Assembly (NCBI GenBank): GCA_963972175.1
Contig: CAXAVP010000060.1
Span: forward strand, 1-18,506
DNA length: 18,506 bases
Direction of reading: 5' to 3'
Source of the DNA: Arenibacter sp963972175
Lineage (GTDB): Bacteria; Bacteroidota; Bacteroidia; Flavobacteriales; Flavobacteriaceae
How positions within the stretch are numbered: the stretch's first letter is position 1; each line of letters starts with the position of its first letter. Shown here piece by piece: positions 6,895 through 15,703 of the stretch. The position numbers and the translations under genes are program-made. Below the pieces are notes generated by a model, which did no database searches, was not told the origin of the DNA, and was given only the letters and a program-made list of their open reading frames with translations.

Positions 6895-8028
6895 ATGAAA
6901 AATAATAAGTTATATAACATTCTAGGACTAAGTTTACTCTTGGTTATAGTGAGTTGTGGCAACAAAGAAAAAGGCGCTGCCGCAGCACAACAAGCAGCAC
7001 CTCCCCCTTTTCCCGTGGCCCAAGTACAACCTAAAACCGTAACGGGACATACAGATTACCCTGCCACTATAGAAGGAGTGGTAAACAGTGATGTAAGAGC
7101 TAAAACAACGGGATATATTGAAAAGGTATATGTAGATGAAGGTCAAAAAGTGGAAAAAGGACAGCTATTGTTTAAATTGGAAACCCAATCCCTGAGTCAA
7201 GATGCGGGCGCGGCAAAAGCACGAGTTGACCTAGCCCAGGTAGAAGTAGATAAATTAATTCCATTAGTAGAAAAAAACATCATCAGCCCGGTACAATTGG
7301 AAACAGCCAAAGCAAATTTAGCCCAGGCCAAAGCCAACTATAGCAGCATTGTTGCCAACATTGGTTATGCCACAATAAAAAGCCCAATAGATGGTTATGT
7401 TGGTTCCATAAATTTTAGGGAAGGTACCTTAGTTGGCCCAAGCGATGCAACACCACTAACGACGGTAAGTGAAATTGACCAGGTTTATGCATTTTTTAGT
7501 TTTAACGAAGCACAGTACATAGACCATTTACAGCGATCCAATGGGAAAAGCAAGGCGGAACGCATTAAAAACTCGCCCGATTTAAGTTTGGTCCTGGCCA
7601 ACGGTAAAATTTATTCCGAAAAAGGCCGTATTCAAACCAGTACCGGTCAAATAAATCAAAGTACAGGTACTATCAAAATTAGGGCTGCCTTTGATAACCC
7701 CAACGAAATTTTGACCAATGGAAACAGTGGTAAAATAAGGTTCCCCATAGAATATAAAGACGCTATAGTGGTACCACAGTCCGCCACTTTTGAGCAGCAG
7801 GGAAACATTATGATATTTAAACTTGGCGCAGAAAACATAGCGGAAACAACCATTCTAAAAATTAAAGGCACAGTAAATAACTTATATGTGGTAGATTCCG
7901 GCGTGGAGGAAAGCGATAAAATTATTGTTTCGGGTGTTGGCAAATTAAGAAACGGAATGGCCATTAGCCCACAGGAAACTTCTTTTGAAGAGGCTATTGC
8001 CCCCATCGCAACTTTATTCAGAAATTAG
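6895..8028 (+). CDS. RND efflux periplasmic adaptor subunit (membrane fusion lipoprotein)
   Basis: This 377-residue adaptor bridges the inner-membrane pump and the outer-membrane channel (AcrA/MexA family). It has a lipoprotein signal ending IVSC with lipidated C21, then a Gln/Ala/Pro-rich linker. Order of domains: first half of the lipoyl domain (about residues 66-95, with TTGYIEKVYVDEGQKVEKGQ), helical hairpin (about 97-155), second lipoyl half (about 158-180, with IKSPIDGYVG), beta-barrel (about 190-285) and membrane-proximal domain to the end. Length is typical. It is second in the operon, 12 bases after the regulator and 22 bases before the pump gene. Confidence 0.95.
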   Translation: MKNNKLYNILGLSLLLVIVSCGNKEKGAAAAQQAAPPPFPVAQVQPKTVTGHTDYPATIEGVVNSDVRAKTTGYIEKVYVDEGQKVEKGQLLFKLETQSLSQDAGAAKARVDLAQVEVDKLIPLVEKNIISPVQLETAKANLAQAKANYSSIVANIGYATIKSPIDGYVGSINFREGTLVGPSDATPLTTVSEIDQVYAFFSFNEAQYIDHLQRSNGKSKAERIKNSPDLSLVLANGKIYSEKGRIQTSTGQINQSTGTIKIRAAFDNPNEILTNGNSGKIRFPIEYKDAIVVPQSATFEQQGNIMIFKLGAENIAETTILKIKGTVNNLYVVDSGVEESDKIIVSGVGKLRNGMAISPQETSFEEAIAPIATLFRN

Positions 8029-8050
8029 GTAAACAAAAAACATATTAGGC

Positions 8051-11000
8051 ATGTTAAAAACATTTATTGAAAGACCTGTTCTTTCAACGGTAATCTCTAT
8101 TATCATAGTGCTGTTGGGAATTATCAGCATTACTAGCTTACCTATAGAGGAATACCCAGATATTGCACCACCCACAATTAAGGTTACAGCCAATTATACG
8201 GGAGCCAACGCAGAAACAGTTTTGGAGAGCGTCATCGTTCCCATTGAAGAACAAATCAACGGTGTAGAAGGAATGACCTACATTACCTCTACCGCTTCCA
8301 ATACGGGATCTGCAGAAATTACCGTTTATTTTGACCAGGCTATTGATCCGGATATTGCCGCAGTAAACGTACAAAATAGGGTTGCCAGGGCAACACCTTT
8401 ACTGCCTCAGGAGGTAACCCAAACTGGTGTAACTACCCAAAAGCAAGAAACCAGTGCGTTAATGTTTATCTCCATGTATTCTGAAAGCGAGGATTACGAT
8501 GCTACCTTTATTCAGAATTACTTAAAAATAAACGTTATTCCAGCTATGCAGCGTATTAACGGTGTTGGAGATGTTAGCGTCTTTTCGCAACAGGACTATG
8601 CAATGCGCATCTGGCTAAATCCTGAAAAATTAGCCTCTTATGGTTTAATTCCTTCTGATATATCTGCGGCATTGGCAGAACAAAATTTGGAAGCGGCAGC
8701 AGGTTCTTTAGGTCAAAACAGTGGAGAGTCGTTTTCGTATACCCTAACCTATAGCGGTAGGTTTAAAGATGAAAGCCAATACAGCGACATTGTCATCAAA
8801 GCATTGGGAGACGGAGAGTTTTTACGCCTAAAAGATATTGCCACCATTGAATTGGACGCACAGTCCTACGCGGCCAACGCCATGAGTAAAGGTCATCCGG
8901 CGGTATTTATGGGAATCTTCCAAACAAAAGGTTCCAACGCCCAAGAAATTATTGAGGACATTAAATTTACCTTGGAATCCGTTAAAGCTGACCTGCCTGA
9001 AGGTCTGGACATTTTTGTTCCCTACGACACCAGTTTGTTCCTAAATGCGTCTATTGACAAGGTAATAACCACTTTGTTAGAAGCATTTTTACTGGTATTC
9101 CTAGTGGTATTTATCTTCTTACAGGATTTCCGTTCTACGCTGATTCCGGCCATTGCCGTACCAGTTTCCATTATAGGTACCTTCTTTTTCTTGAGCGTTT
9201 TTGGCTATTCCATCAACTTATTAACGCTATTTGCCCTAGTACTGGCCATTGGTATTGTGGTAGATGATGCCATTGTTGTTGTAGAGGCCGTTCATGCCAA
9301 GCTGGACGAGGGTGAACGCAATCCTAAAAAAGCTACTTTAACGGCGATGAACGAAATATCTGGAGCTATTGTATCCATTACCTTGGTAATGGCGGCAGTT
9401 TTTATTCCAGTAACTTTTGTCACGGGCCCAACCGGAGTCTTTTATGAGCAATTTGGGGTTACTTTGATTATTGCCATCCTTATTTCGGCCGTAAACGCAT
9501 TAACCTTAAGTCCGGCCTTATGTGCACTATTATTAAAAGGACATAAAGAAGACGAAGAACTTAAGGGAAAAAGCCCCTTAAAACGATTTTACACCTTGTT
9601 TAATCGTGGCTTTAATGCCACCGTTGACAAATATGGAAAATCACTTCAGTTTTTATACAAAAGAAAATTTGTTTCCGCTCTATTATTGATCATTGCTGCC
9701 ATTGGAATTTTTTGGGCATCCACTACCACTCCAACTGGTTTTGTACCTAATGAAGACAGAGGGATTATTTTTGCAAATATCGAATTGCCTCCAGGGGCTT
9801 CCTTGGATAGAACCGATGCTGTGGCCAGAAAATTATACGACAAAATTGATGGTTTGGATGGCATTGTAGCCGTTAATTTTATTAAAGGAAGAAGTATCAT
9901 TAGCGGAACTGGTAGTAACTTTGGTTTTGGTATTATTAAACTTAAAGATTGGAGCGAACGTAAAGATGACGCACTATCCGCACAGGCCATTACAGGAAAA
10001 TTGTTTGGTATAGCTGCCACCATTCCAGATGCCAATATTATTTTCTTTTCACCACCAAGTATACGTGGATTTGGTAATTCAGCTGGTTTTGAGATTAATT
10101 TACTGGATAGGTTTGGAGGGGAATTCTCAGATCTGGACAAGGTTAAGAACGACTTCACCATGGCATTGATGCAACATCCAGAAATAAAATATGCCACCTC
10201 TGCTTTCAACACCAATTACCCGCAATATGAAATGGAGGTAAATGTACCGTTGGCGAAAGAAAAAGGAGTTTCCATAACCAGCATCTTTTCTACCTTACAA
10301 GGATATATAGGTGGGATTTATGCCTCGGATTTTTCTAGATTTGGAAAGCAATTTAGGGTATACATACAGGCTTTACCGGAAGATAGGGCCGATGAAAGTG
10401 CCTTAAACAGTATGTACGTGAGAACGGACAGTGGAGAAATGACACCCATTACGCAGTTTGTAAAATTAGAACGTGTTTACGGTCCACAATCGGTTACCCG
10501 TTTCAACTTATTCAATTCCACCACCATAACAGGAGCAACAAACGATGGTTATAGTACGGGTGATGCCATTAAGGTTATTGAGGAAGAAGTGGCAAAATTA
10601 CCCACTAATTATACCGTTGCCTATTCTGGATTAACACGTGAAGAGGTGAATGCAGGAAACCAAACTACCTTTATTTTTATATTGAGTATTTTGTTTGTGT
10701 ATTTCTTATTGAGTGCCCAGTACGAAAGTTATCTATTGCCTTTTGCAGTAGTATTATCGCTTCCATTTGGTGTATTTGGCGCCTACATTAGTACGAAGTT
10801 TCTAGGGCTTGAAAACAATATATATTTCCAAATAGCCCTAATCATGCTTATAGGCCTGCTCGCTAAAAATGCCATTCTTATTGTAGAATTTGCCCTGCAA
10901 AGAAGGAAGAACGGCGAGGGCATTGTAGATGCGGCCATCCATGGTGCAAAAGCACGTCTACGTCCAATTTTAATGACCTCATTTGCCTTTATTTTGGGAC

Positions 11001-11188
11001 TAATGCCATTGGTGTTGGCAAATGGCGTAGGAGCGGAAGGAAATAATTCTATTGGTACTGGGGCCGCGGGAGGAATGCTTATAGGTACCTTTTTAGGGGT
11101 CTTTGTAATTCCCATCCTATTTATATTATTCCAGTGGTTACAAGAAAAAGTCTCCAGTAAACCAGTAGTACAAACTATTGAAGATTAA
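8051..11188 (+). CDS. RND multidrug efflux pump, HAE1 (AcrB-like) family
   Basis: This 1045-residue inner-membrane trimeric pump exports hydrophobic or amphiphilic compounds using the proton gradient; AcrB has 1049 residues. The N-terminus (FIERPVLSTVISIIIVLLGI) is the canonical first helix. The two large periplasmic loops lie between TM1/TM2 (about residues 30-335) and TM7/TM8 (about 560-860). Proton-relay residues are present: D405 and D406 in TM4 (GIVVDDAIVVVE) and K939 in TM10 (LLAKNAILIVEFA). These match AcrB D407, D408 and K940. The pump is therefore expected to be active. Substrates cannot be inferred from sequence. The next gene starts 5 bases after the stop. Confidence 0.97.
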   Translation: MLKTFIERPVLSTVISIIIVLLGIISITSLPIEEYPDIAPPTIKVTANYTGANAETVLESVIVPIEEQINGVEGMTYITSTASNTGSAEITVYFDQAIDPDIAAVNVQNRVARATPLLPQEVTQTGVTTQKQETSALMFISMYSESEDYDATFIQNYLKINVIPAMQRINGVGDVSVFSQQDYAMRIWLNPEKLASYGLIPSDISAALAEQNLEAAAGSLGQNSGESFSYTLTYSGRFKDESQYSDIVIKALGDGEFLRLKDIATIELDAQSYAANAMSKGHPAVFMGIFQTKGSNAQEIIEDIKFTLESVKADLPEGLDIFVPYDTSLFLNASIDKVITTLLEAFLLVFLVVFIFLQDFRSTLIPAIAVPVSIIGTFFFLSVFGYSINLLTLFALVLAIGIVVDDAIVVVEAVHAKLDEGERNPKKATLTAMNEISGAIVSITLVMAAVFIPVTFVTGPTGVFYEQFGVTLIIAILISAVNALTLSPALCALLLKGHKEDEELKGKSPLKRFYTLFNRGFNATVDKYGKSLQFLYKRKFVSALLLIIAAIGIFWASTTTPTGFVPNEDRGIIFANIELPPGASLDRTDAVARKLYDKIDGLDGIVAVNFIKGRSIISGTGSNFGFGIIKLKDWSERKDDALSAQAITGKLFGIAATIPDANIIFFSPPSIRGFGNSAGFEINLLDRFGGEFSDLDKVKNDFTMALMQHPEIKYATSAFNTNYPQYEMEVNVPLAKEKGVSITSIFSTLQGYIGGIYASDFSRFGKQFRVYIQALPEDRADESALNSMYVRTDSGEMTPITQFVKLERVYGPQSVTRFNLFNSTTITGATNDGYSTGDAIKVIEEEVAKLPTNYTVAYSGLTREEVNAGNQTTFIFILSILFVYFLLSAQYESYLLPFAVVLSLPFGVFGAYISTKFLGLENNIYFQIALIMLIGLLAKNAILIVEFALQRRKNGEGIVDAAIHGAKARLRPILMTSFAFILGLMPLVLANGVGAEGNNSIGTGAAGGMLIGTFLGVFVIPILFILFQWLQEKVSSKPVVQTIED

Positions 11189-11193
11189 GAATT

Positions 11194-12612
11194 ATGAAAT
11201 CGATAAGAACACATAGAAATTTTAGTAAAGCTGCGCTTTTACTAGTAGCAACCCTCACATTACAAAGTTGTTTTGTGGCCCGGGATTATGTAAGGCCAGA
11301 TTTAGAGATAGAAACCGAAGCCCTTTATAGGACCGAAAACTTGCCTACAGATAGTGTTTCCATAGCAGACATTTCCTGGAGACATTTATTTACAGATCAA
11401 TATCTTAAAAATTATATAGAAGAGGGTCTGCAGAATAATATGGATATCAGAATAGCCCTTCAGCAAATGACAGCTGCCGAATCGTATGCCAAGCAAGGGA
11501 AGGCAGGTTATTTGCCAACATTGAGCGTAGGTCCTAACTACACCCACCAGGAGTATTCAGAGAACAGTCAGTTTGGATCTATATTCAGTGGAGGATTGGA
11601 TACTTATGATGTTACGGCCAATCTATCTTGGGAAGCCGATATTTGGGGAAAGATCCGCAGCAACAAAAGAGCCACGCAGGCAGCCTATTTACAGAGTGTT
11701 GCCGGACATCAAGCTGTAAAAACACAGTTAATTTCCAGTATTGCAAATGCCTATTACAACCTGTTGGCCTTGGATGCACAATTAGAAGTAACCAAGCAGA
11801 CGATAGCGATTAGGGAGAGTAGTGTAGAAACTATAAAGGCCTTAAAGGATGCAGGGCAGGTAACCCAGGTGGCAGTGGACCAAAACATAGCTCAATACAA
11901 TAGTGCCAGAGCGCTACAGGTAGATATTGAAACCGCTATTTTTAAGACTGAAAACACCCTTAGTATTTTATTGGGCAAATCTCCCCAACACTTTGAAAGA
12001 AGCAGTTTGGATACTCAAATAATTAAAAGGGATATTCAACTTGGGGTGCCGGCGAGTTTACTGAGCAATAGGCCAGATGTTATGGCTGCCGAGTATGGCT
12101 TAATACAATCTTTTGAACTTACCAATGTGGCCAAGAGTAATTTATATCCGTCCCTAACCTTAACGGCTTCAGGTGGCCTACAGAGTTTGGAGTTGGACAA
12201 TTTATTTAATGCAAATTCCTTATTTGCAACTGTGGTGGGCGGATTAACTCAGCCGCTTTTAAACCAACGAAAGCTAAGGACCCAAAAAGAAGTTGCTATG
12301 GCACAACAGCAGCAATCCCTACTGCAATTTAAAAAGGCATTGCTGGTGGCAGGAAGTGAAGTTTCCAATGCTTTGTTTACTTATGAATCCGAAACCAAAA
12401 AATTTGTATTCAAAAAAAACGAGGTAGAAGCACTACGCACCGCCGAAGCCAACTCAGAGGAGTTACTTAAAAATGGCTACGCAAACTATTTGGATCTATT
12501 AACTGCAAGACAAAGTGCACTGAGTGCAGAATTAAATCTTATTACCAATAAACTATCCACACTATCTGCAACCGTAGAATTGTATAGGGCACTTGGTGGT
12601 GGGTGGAAATAG
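11194..12612 (+). CDS. Outer-membrane efflux channel lipoprotein (OprM/NodT family)
   Basis: This 472-residue protein forms the trimeric outer-membrane exit duct of the efflux system. The signal ends LQSC with lipidated C26, and the early YVRPDL segment is typical of the OprM/NodT branch. Two outer-membrane efflux repeats follow (about residues 60-255 and 270-470), each with long heptad-rich helices and alternating Tyr/Leu strands (DVTANLSWEADIWGKIR in the first repeat). Length fits OprM. It is the last gene of the operon, separated from the pump by 5 bases and closed by a long hairpin. The order regulator-adaptor-pump-channel makes the system self-contained. Confidence 0.95.
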   Translation: MKSIRTHRNFSKAALLLVATLTLQSCFVARDYVRPDLEIETEALYRTENLPTDSVSIADISWRHLFTDQYLKNYIEEGLQNNMDIRIALQQMTAAESYAKQGKAGYLPTLSVGPNYTHQEYSENSQFGSIFSGGLDTYDVTANLSWEADIWGKIRSNKRATQAAYLQSVAGHQAVKTQLISSIANAYYNLLALDAQLEVTKQTIAIRESSVETIKALKDAGQVTQVAVDQNIAQYNSARALQVDIETAIFKTENTLSILLGKSPQHFERSSLDTQIIKRDIQLGVPASLLSNRPDVMAAEYGLIQSFELTNVAKSNLYPSLTLTASGGLQSLELDNLFNANSLFATVVGGLTQPLLNQRKLRTQKEVAMAQQQQSLLQFKKALLVAGSEVSNALFTYESETKKFVFKKNEVEALRTAEANSEELLKNGYANYLDLLTARQSALSAELNLITNKLSTLSATVELYRALGGGWK

Positions 12613-12635
12613 ATCAACATCTTAAAAAAACATAG

Positions 12636-12684
12636 ATCCAGTCCTATTTTACTTATCCATTGGATAAATAGAATAGGGCTGGAT
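12636..12684. terminator. Long bidirectional hairpin terminator
   Basis: ATCCAGTCCTAT... pairs with ...ATAGGGCTGGAT over about 22-23 bp with two G-U wobbles, one mismatch and a loop of about 3 bases. On the + strand it is followed by TCCTTT. On the minus strand it is followed by ATG then seven Ts. It thus separates the convergent efflux operon and YCII-lipoprotein operon and looks stronger for the latter. The remaining 122 bases up to 12806 hold no gene I can support. Confidence 0.8.
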
Positions 12685-12806
12685 TCCTTTATAGACTTTA
12701 GTCCCATCTGTTATTTTTGGACTGAAACAACACTACCTCAGAGTCAACGATAAGGTTTGGAAACTGCAACAGCAAGGTGCTGAGAGGAAATTATTTTGTG
12801 ATCGGG

Positions 12807-13301
12807 CTATCTTAACTTGAAACCCTTTGCCGCCCACCAAGGATGTATCTCTATCGTTAACCTTCCAGATTTCACCATGGGATCCATATTGGCCAAACTA
12901 TCGGCCATTTGTAAATTGGGTACATTGTAGATGGTGATGCCACGTATATCCCCGTCATCACCAAAAGGTCCTGAAATATCTGCAAAACCCTGCTCATACA
13001 TCCGACCCAAATGGGCAAGATGTAACCTCTGAAGGCTATCCACCTCCTCCTTGGAGCTGGATCTATTGGGCCCCTTCTTTAAAAAGGCAATAAAATACTG
13101 CTGCATCAATACTGTATCCTTGGTCCTTTCATCCACATAGTAGAAAGTTTGAAATCCCCTTTCTTCCAAGTCCCTTTTTAATTGGGATACTGGAATTTCC
13201 TGAACAGTAGTTGTTTTCTCCACCGCATTAGCCTTTATCTTTGCGGTATCATTACAGGATAGAAACAGAGCACATACCAAAAAAACATATATCTTTTCCA
13301 T
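12807..13301 (-). CDS. YCII-domain lipoprotein
   Basis: This small protein is predicted to be exported and lipid-anchored. The N-terminus MEKIYVFLVCALFLSC is a textbook lipoprotein signal with C16 lipidated. Residues about 65-163 resemble the YCII (YciI-like) domain: YFIAFLKKGP, a helix ending LGRMYEQGF, then ADISGPFGDDGDIRGI, and a closing MDPMVKSGRLTIEIHPWW. YCII domains are usually cytoplasmic and of uncertain activity, so an exported version is notable. I chose ATG at 13301 because it gives a clean signal peptide 2 bases after the upstream stop; a GTG at 13307 would add two residues and overlap that stop. It is last in a three-gene minus-strand operon. Function unknown. Confidence 0.85.
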   Translation of the reverse strand: MEKIYVFLVCALFLSCNDTAKIKANAVEKTTTVQEIPVSQLKRDLEERGFQTFYYVDERTKDTVLMQQYFIAFLKKGPNRSSSKEEVDSLQRLHLAHLGRMYEQGFADISGPFGDDGDIRGITIYNVPNLQMADSLANMDPMVKSGRLTIEIHPWWAAKGFKLR

Positions 13302-13303
13302 TC

Positions 13304-13771
13304 TCACCAGGATTTAAAAGGTCTTTTACTCAATTGCGAGTTGTAATATTTAATTTCATTTGTAACCTCTTCCCCAAGCCATTCCGGTCTTGTATACCCT
13401 TCCTCCTCATGGCTTAATTCAATTTCCGCCACTATCAGTCCGGCATTATCCCCAAAAAACTCATCTACTTCAAAAACGTGCTTCCCCACCTCAACAAAAT
13501 ATCTTTTCTTATCTATTACCCCTGGCTCACACAAAGGGATCAAGGCCTCTGCCTCATGCATAGGTATTTCCTTTTCCCATTCAAAGCGCGTAGTACCACT
13601 TTGGTTCCCTTTCCCCTTAACGGTAATAAATCCTTTATCCCCACTAACACGCACCCTAACTGTTCTTAAAGGGTCCCTATTTAAAAACCCCTGTAAAATC
13701 CTATTGCTTCCCCTGGCCTCCTTTTTAAAGGCCTGTGACGTTACCAAAAATTTCCGTTCTATTTCTACCAT
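13304..13771 (-). CDS. CYTH-domain protein (putative triphosphatase)
   Basis: This 155-residue cytosolic protein has the CYTH (triphosphate tunnel) fold. The hallmark ExExK motif sits at the N-terminus (E3, E5, K7 in EIERKFLV). Tunnel residues follow in order: RVRV (39-42), ITVKGKG with K52, FEWEKEIP, then a VDEFFGDNAG turn and the AEIEL strand. Members of this compact bacterial type hydrolyse inorganic triphosphate or act on thiamine triphosphate or nucleotides; a class IV cyclase activity cannot be excluded. It follows the SDR gene by 32 bases and meets the YCII-lipoprotein gene at its stop, suggesting one transcript. The start codon lies in an 8-base tandem repeat, ATGGTAGA twice; only the second ATG is in frame. 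Confidence 0.9.
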   Translation of the reverse strand: MVEIERKFLVTSQAFKKEARGSNRILQGFLNRDPLRTVRVRVSGDKGFITVKGKGNQSGTTRFEWEKEIPMHEAEALIPLCEPGVIDKKRYFVEVGKHVFEVDEFFGDNAGLIVAEIELSHEEEGYTRPEWLGEEVTNEIKYYNSQLSKRPFKSW

Positions 13772-13803
13772 TCTACCATTGCTATCTTTATATTTTTGAC
13801 AGG

Positions 13804-14484
13804 CTAGCTACCTATTCTTTTTATTTCATCGGAAGTTATACGTACCCTTTCATCACTGTTATTGGCCAACCAGACCATGGCTTTGGCTATAGACTCCGGA
13901 TGAATGGACCTATACTTTGCCAATGGCCCTACCATAACCAAATTTAACACCTTCATAAGCTGTTTGGCCACCCACTCCCCCCATCGTTTCTCTTTTCTTT
14001 TGCCGGCTATCAATGATGGCTGTAAAATATGGGTTTTGGGCAAATTAATGTCTATTACAGCCTCTTCCATTTCTCCCTTAAGCCTATTATAGGTTATATT
14101 GCTATTAGCATTGGCCCCAAGGGCAGAAATCACCAGGAATGTCCCTATATTGTTTTCCTTGCACAAAGTAGCAGCGGAAACCGGTATGCCATAGTCTATG
14201 TCCCTATACATTTTTGGATCAGGGGTCTTAGCCTTGGTGGTACCCACACAACAAAAGACTTCATCTGCAGTGAAGTCTGATTTAAATTGATACAGCTTTA
14301 GTAGATCACCAATATGTTCTTCCAATTTAGGATGTTGTAGTCCGAGTCCCTTCCTGGAAAAAATCTTTATCTTACTATAGCGCGTATCCTTTAGCAGCAA
14401 TTGCAACACATTTCCGCCGGTTAGTCCTGTAGCCCCCAAAATTATGGCCGTTTTGTCCTGTGTTTTTAATTGCTCTTTCTCCAT
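13804..14484 (-). CDS. NAD(P)-binding atypical SDR (HTATIP2/TIP30-like)
   Basis: This 226-residue Rossmann-fold protein binds NAD(P) through GATGLTG (G17-G23) after the strand AIIL. Later landmarks are FCCVGTTKAKTPD, LVISALGANANS, the Y-x3-K pair in YNRLKGEME, and LQPSLIAGKRKEKRWGE. This arrangement resembles the HTATIP2/TIP30 and YwnB-like atypical SDRs. Bacterial members are mostly of unknown substrate. It heads a minus-strand set with the CYTH and YCII genes and is divergent from dinB across 60 bases. ATG 14484 gives a short MEKEQLKTQDKT leader before the first strand, which is acceptable. Confidence 0.88.
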   Translation of the reverse strand: MEKEQLKTQDKTAIILGATGLTGGNVLQLLLKDTRYSKIKIFSRKGLGLQHPKLEEHIGDLLKLYQFKSDFTADEVFCCVGTTKAKTPDPKMYRDIDYGIPVSAATLCKENNIGTFLVISALGANANSNITYNRLKGEMEEAVIDINLPKTHILQPSLIAGKRKEKRWGEWVAKQLMKVLNLVMVGPLAKYRSIHPESIAKAMVWLANNSDERVRITSDEIKRIGS

Positions 14485-14516
14485 TGTTACGCTTTAACAT
14501 TACCAGGGAATCCCTT

Positions 14517-14545
14517 TACCGTAAACTTGTTATAAATTTACGGTA
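14517..14545. promoter_or_regulatory. Perfect 9-bp inverted repeat at the dinB start
   Basis: TACCGTAAA (14517-14525) and TTTACGGTA (14537-14545) are perfect inverted arms around an 11-base AT-rich spacer, with arm centres 20 bp apart, about two helical turns on one face. The right arm overlaps the A of the dinB ATG. The spacer and arm include TAAATTTA, one base off the -7 consensus. The layout fits a repressor operator controlling dinB and perhaps the divergent SDR operon. Confidence 0.5.
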
Positions 14546-15642
14546 TGAAATTGGATTTCCCACAACGAAAGATTATCCATGTGGACATGGATGCATTCTA
14601 TGCCTCTGTAGAGCAAATGGATGACCCAAATCTAATGGGTAAGCCCATTGCCGTTGGAGGGGCAGAGAAGCGTGGTGTGGTTGCCGCAGCCAGTTACGAA
14701 GCCCGAAATTTTGGCGTACGCAGTGCCATGAGCGGCTTTATGGCGAAAAAAAAATGTCCAGAATTAATTTTTGTCCCCCCTCGATTTACCCGCTATAAAG
14801 AGATTTCCCTAAAAATCAGAAATATATTTTTTGATTATACCGATTTGGTGGAACCGCTTTCATTGGACGAGGCTTATCTTGATGTCACCTTAAATAAGAA
14901 AGGAAATCCCTCGGCCTCCCTAATAGCCGTAGAAATAAGGCAACGTATATTGGAAGAAGTAGGACTAACCGCCTCGGCAGGTATATCTATCAATAAGTTC
15001 ATTGCCAAAGTGGCAAGTGACTACAATAAACCCAATGGGCAAAAGACCGTTAACCCTGAAGAGGTTCTGGACTTCCTAGAGCAGCTGGAAATACGCAAGT
15101 TCTACGGGGTAGGAAAGGTTACGGCCGATAAAATGTACCAGCTTGGTATTTTTACCGGTACCGACCTAAAGAGCAAAAGCCTTGAATTTTTACAAATGCA
15201 TTTTGGAAAAAGTGGCAGTTATTACCATCAAGTGGTAAGGGGAATACACAACAGTCCGGTAAAGCCCAATAGAATTCCCAAGTCGGTTGGTGCAGAACGC
15301 ACATTTAACGAAAACCTCAGCAGCGAAATCTTTATGCTAGAACGCTTGGAGCATATCGCCATAGAATTGGAAAAGCGGCTTAAAAAGTCTAAAATCTCCG
15401 GTAAAACCGTCTCTCTTAAAATAAAGTACAGTGACTTCACCCTTCAGACACGCAGTAAGACCCTCCCTTATTATATAGCGGAAAGATCCTTGATCTTGGA
15501 AACCACCAAGGAGCTTTTATACCAGGACCGGTTAAATAATTCGGTCCGTCTTTTGGGCATCTCCATATCCAACCTAAATACCGATAAAAGAAAGCCCGTG
15601 GAAGAGCAATCCTTTTCGGTACAATTAAAGTTCGATTTATAG
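14545..15642 (+). CDS. dinB: DNA polymerase IV (Y-family, translesion)
   Basis: This 365-residue error-prone polymerase replicates past DNA lesions. Metal-binding catalytic residues are present: D14 in VDMDAFYASVEQ and D108-E109 in SLDEAYLDV. The steric gate lies in AFYASVE, then SYEARNFGVRSAMS (fingers), SAGISINKFIAKVASDYNKPNGQ (palm), and an HhH region FYGVGKVTADKMYQLGI. The C-terminal little-finger domain covers about residues 235-360. The last residues, QLKFDL, resemble the beta-clamp-binding tail of E. coli Pol IV. Length is slightly above E. coli (351). The ATG start puts RKIIHVDMD close to the N-terminus as expected, though it lies inside an inverted repeat, leaving little room for a leader. 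Confidence 0.97.
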   Translation: MKLDFPQRKIIHVDMDAFYASVEQMDDPNLMGKPIAVGGAEKRGVVAAASYEARNFGVRSAMSGFMAKKKCPELIFVPPRFTRYKEISLKIRNIFFDYTDLVEPLSLDEAYLDVTLNKKGNPSASLIAVEIRQRILEEVGLTASAGISINKFIAKVASDYNKPNGQKTVNPEEVLDFLEQLEIRKFYGVGKVTADKMYQLGIFTGTDLKSKSLEFLQMHFGKSGSYYHQVVRGIHNSPVKPNRIPKSVGAERTFNENLSSEIFMLERLEHIAIELEKRLKKSKISGKTVSLKIKYSDFTLQTRSKTLPYYIAERSLILETTKELLYQDRLNNSVRLLGISISNLNTDKRKPVEEQSFSVQLKFDL

Positions 15643-15651
15643 CAATAAAAA

Positions 15652-15681
15652 AGCCTGACCGATATACATACCGGTCAGGCT
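15652..15681. terminator. Shared terminator between dinB and pyk
   Basis: AGCCTGACCG and CGGTCAGGCT form a perfect 10-bp GC-rich stem around a 10-base loop. Read on the minus strand, after pyk, the stem runs into TTTTTTATTGC, a strong intrinsic terminator. On the + strand, after dinB, the following GATAAGATAATT is a poor U-tract, so it works best for pyk. Confidence 0.88.
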
Positions 15682-15703
15682 GATAAGATAATTAATCCTT
15701 ATT

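Noticed and set aside
9646..10215. 189-codon open frame on the minus strand
   Set aside because: It is antisense to the AcrB-like pump gene, which aligns end to end with its family; Ser/Pro/Leu-rich shadow composition.
12698..12726. AGTCC...GGACT inverted repeat after the bidirectional terminator
   Set aside because: The arms are short (5 bp) and the loop long; likely chance.
14533..14540. TAAATTTA as the dinB -7 promoter element
   Set aside because: It ends only 4 bases before the ATG, so transcription would begin at or inside the gene; it would require a leaderless message or a later start, and the family N-terminus argues against a later start.
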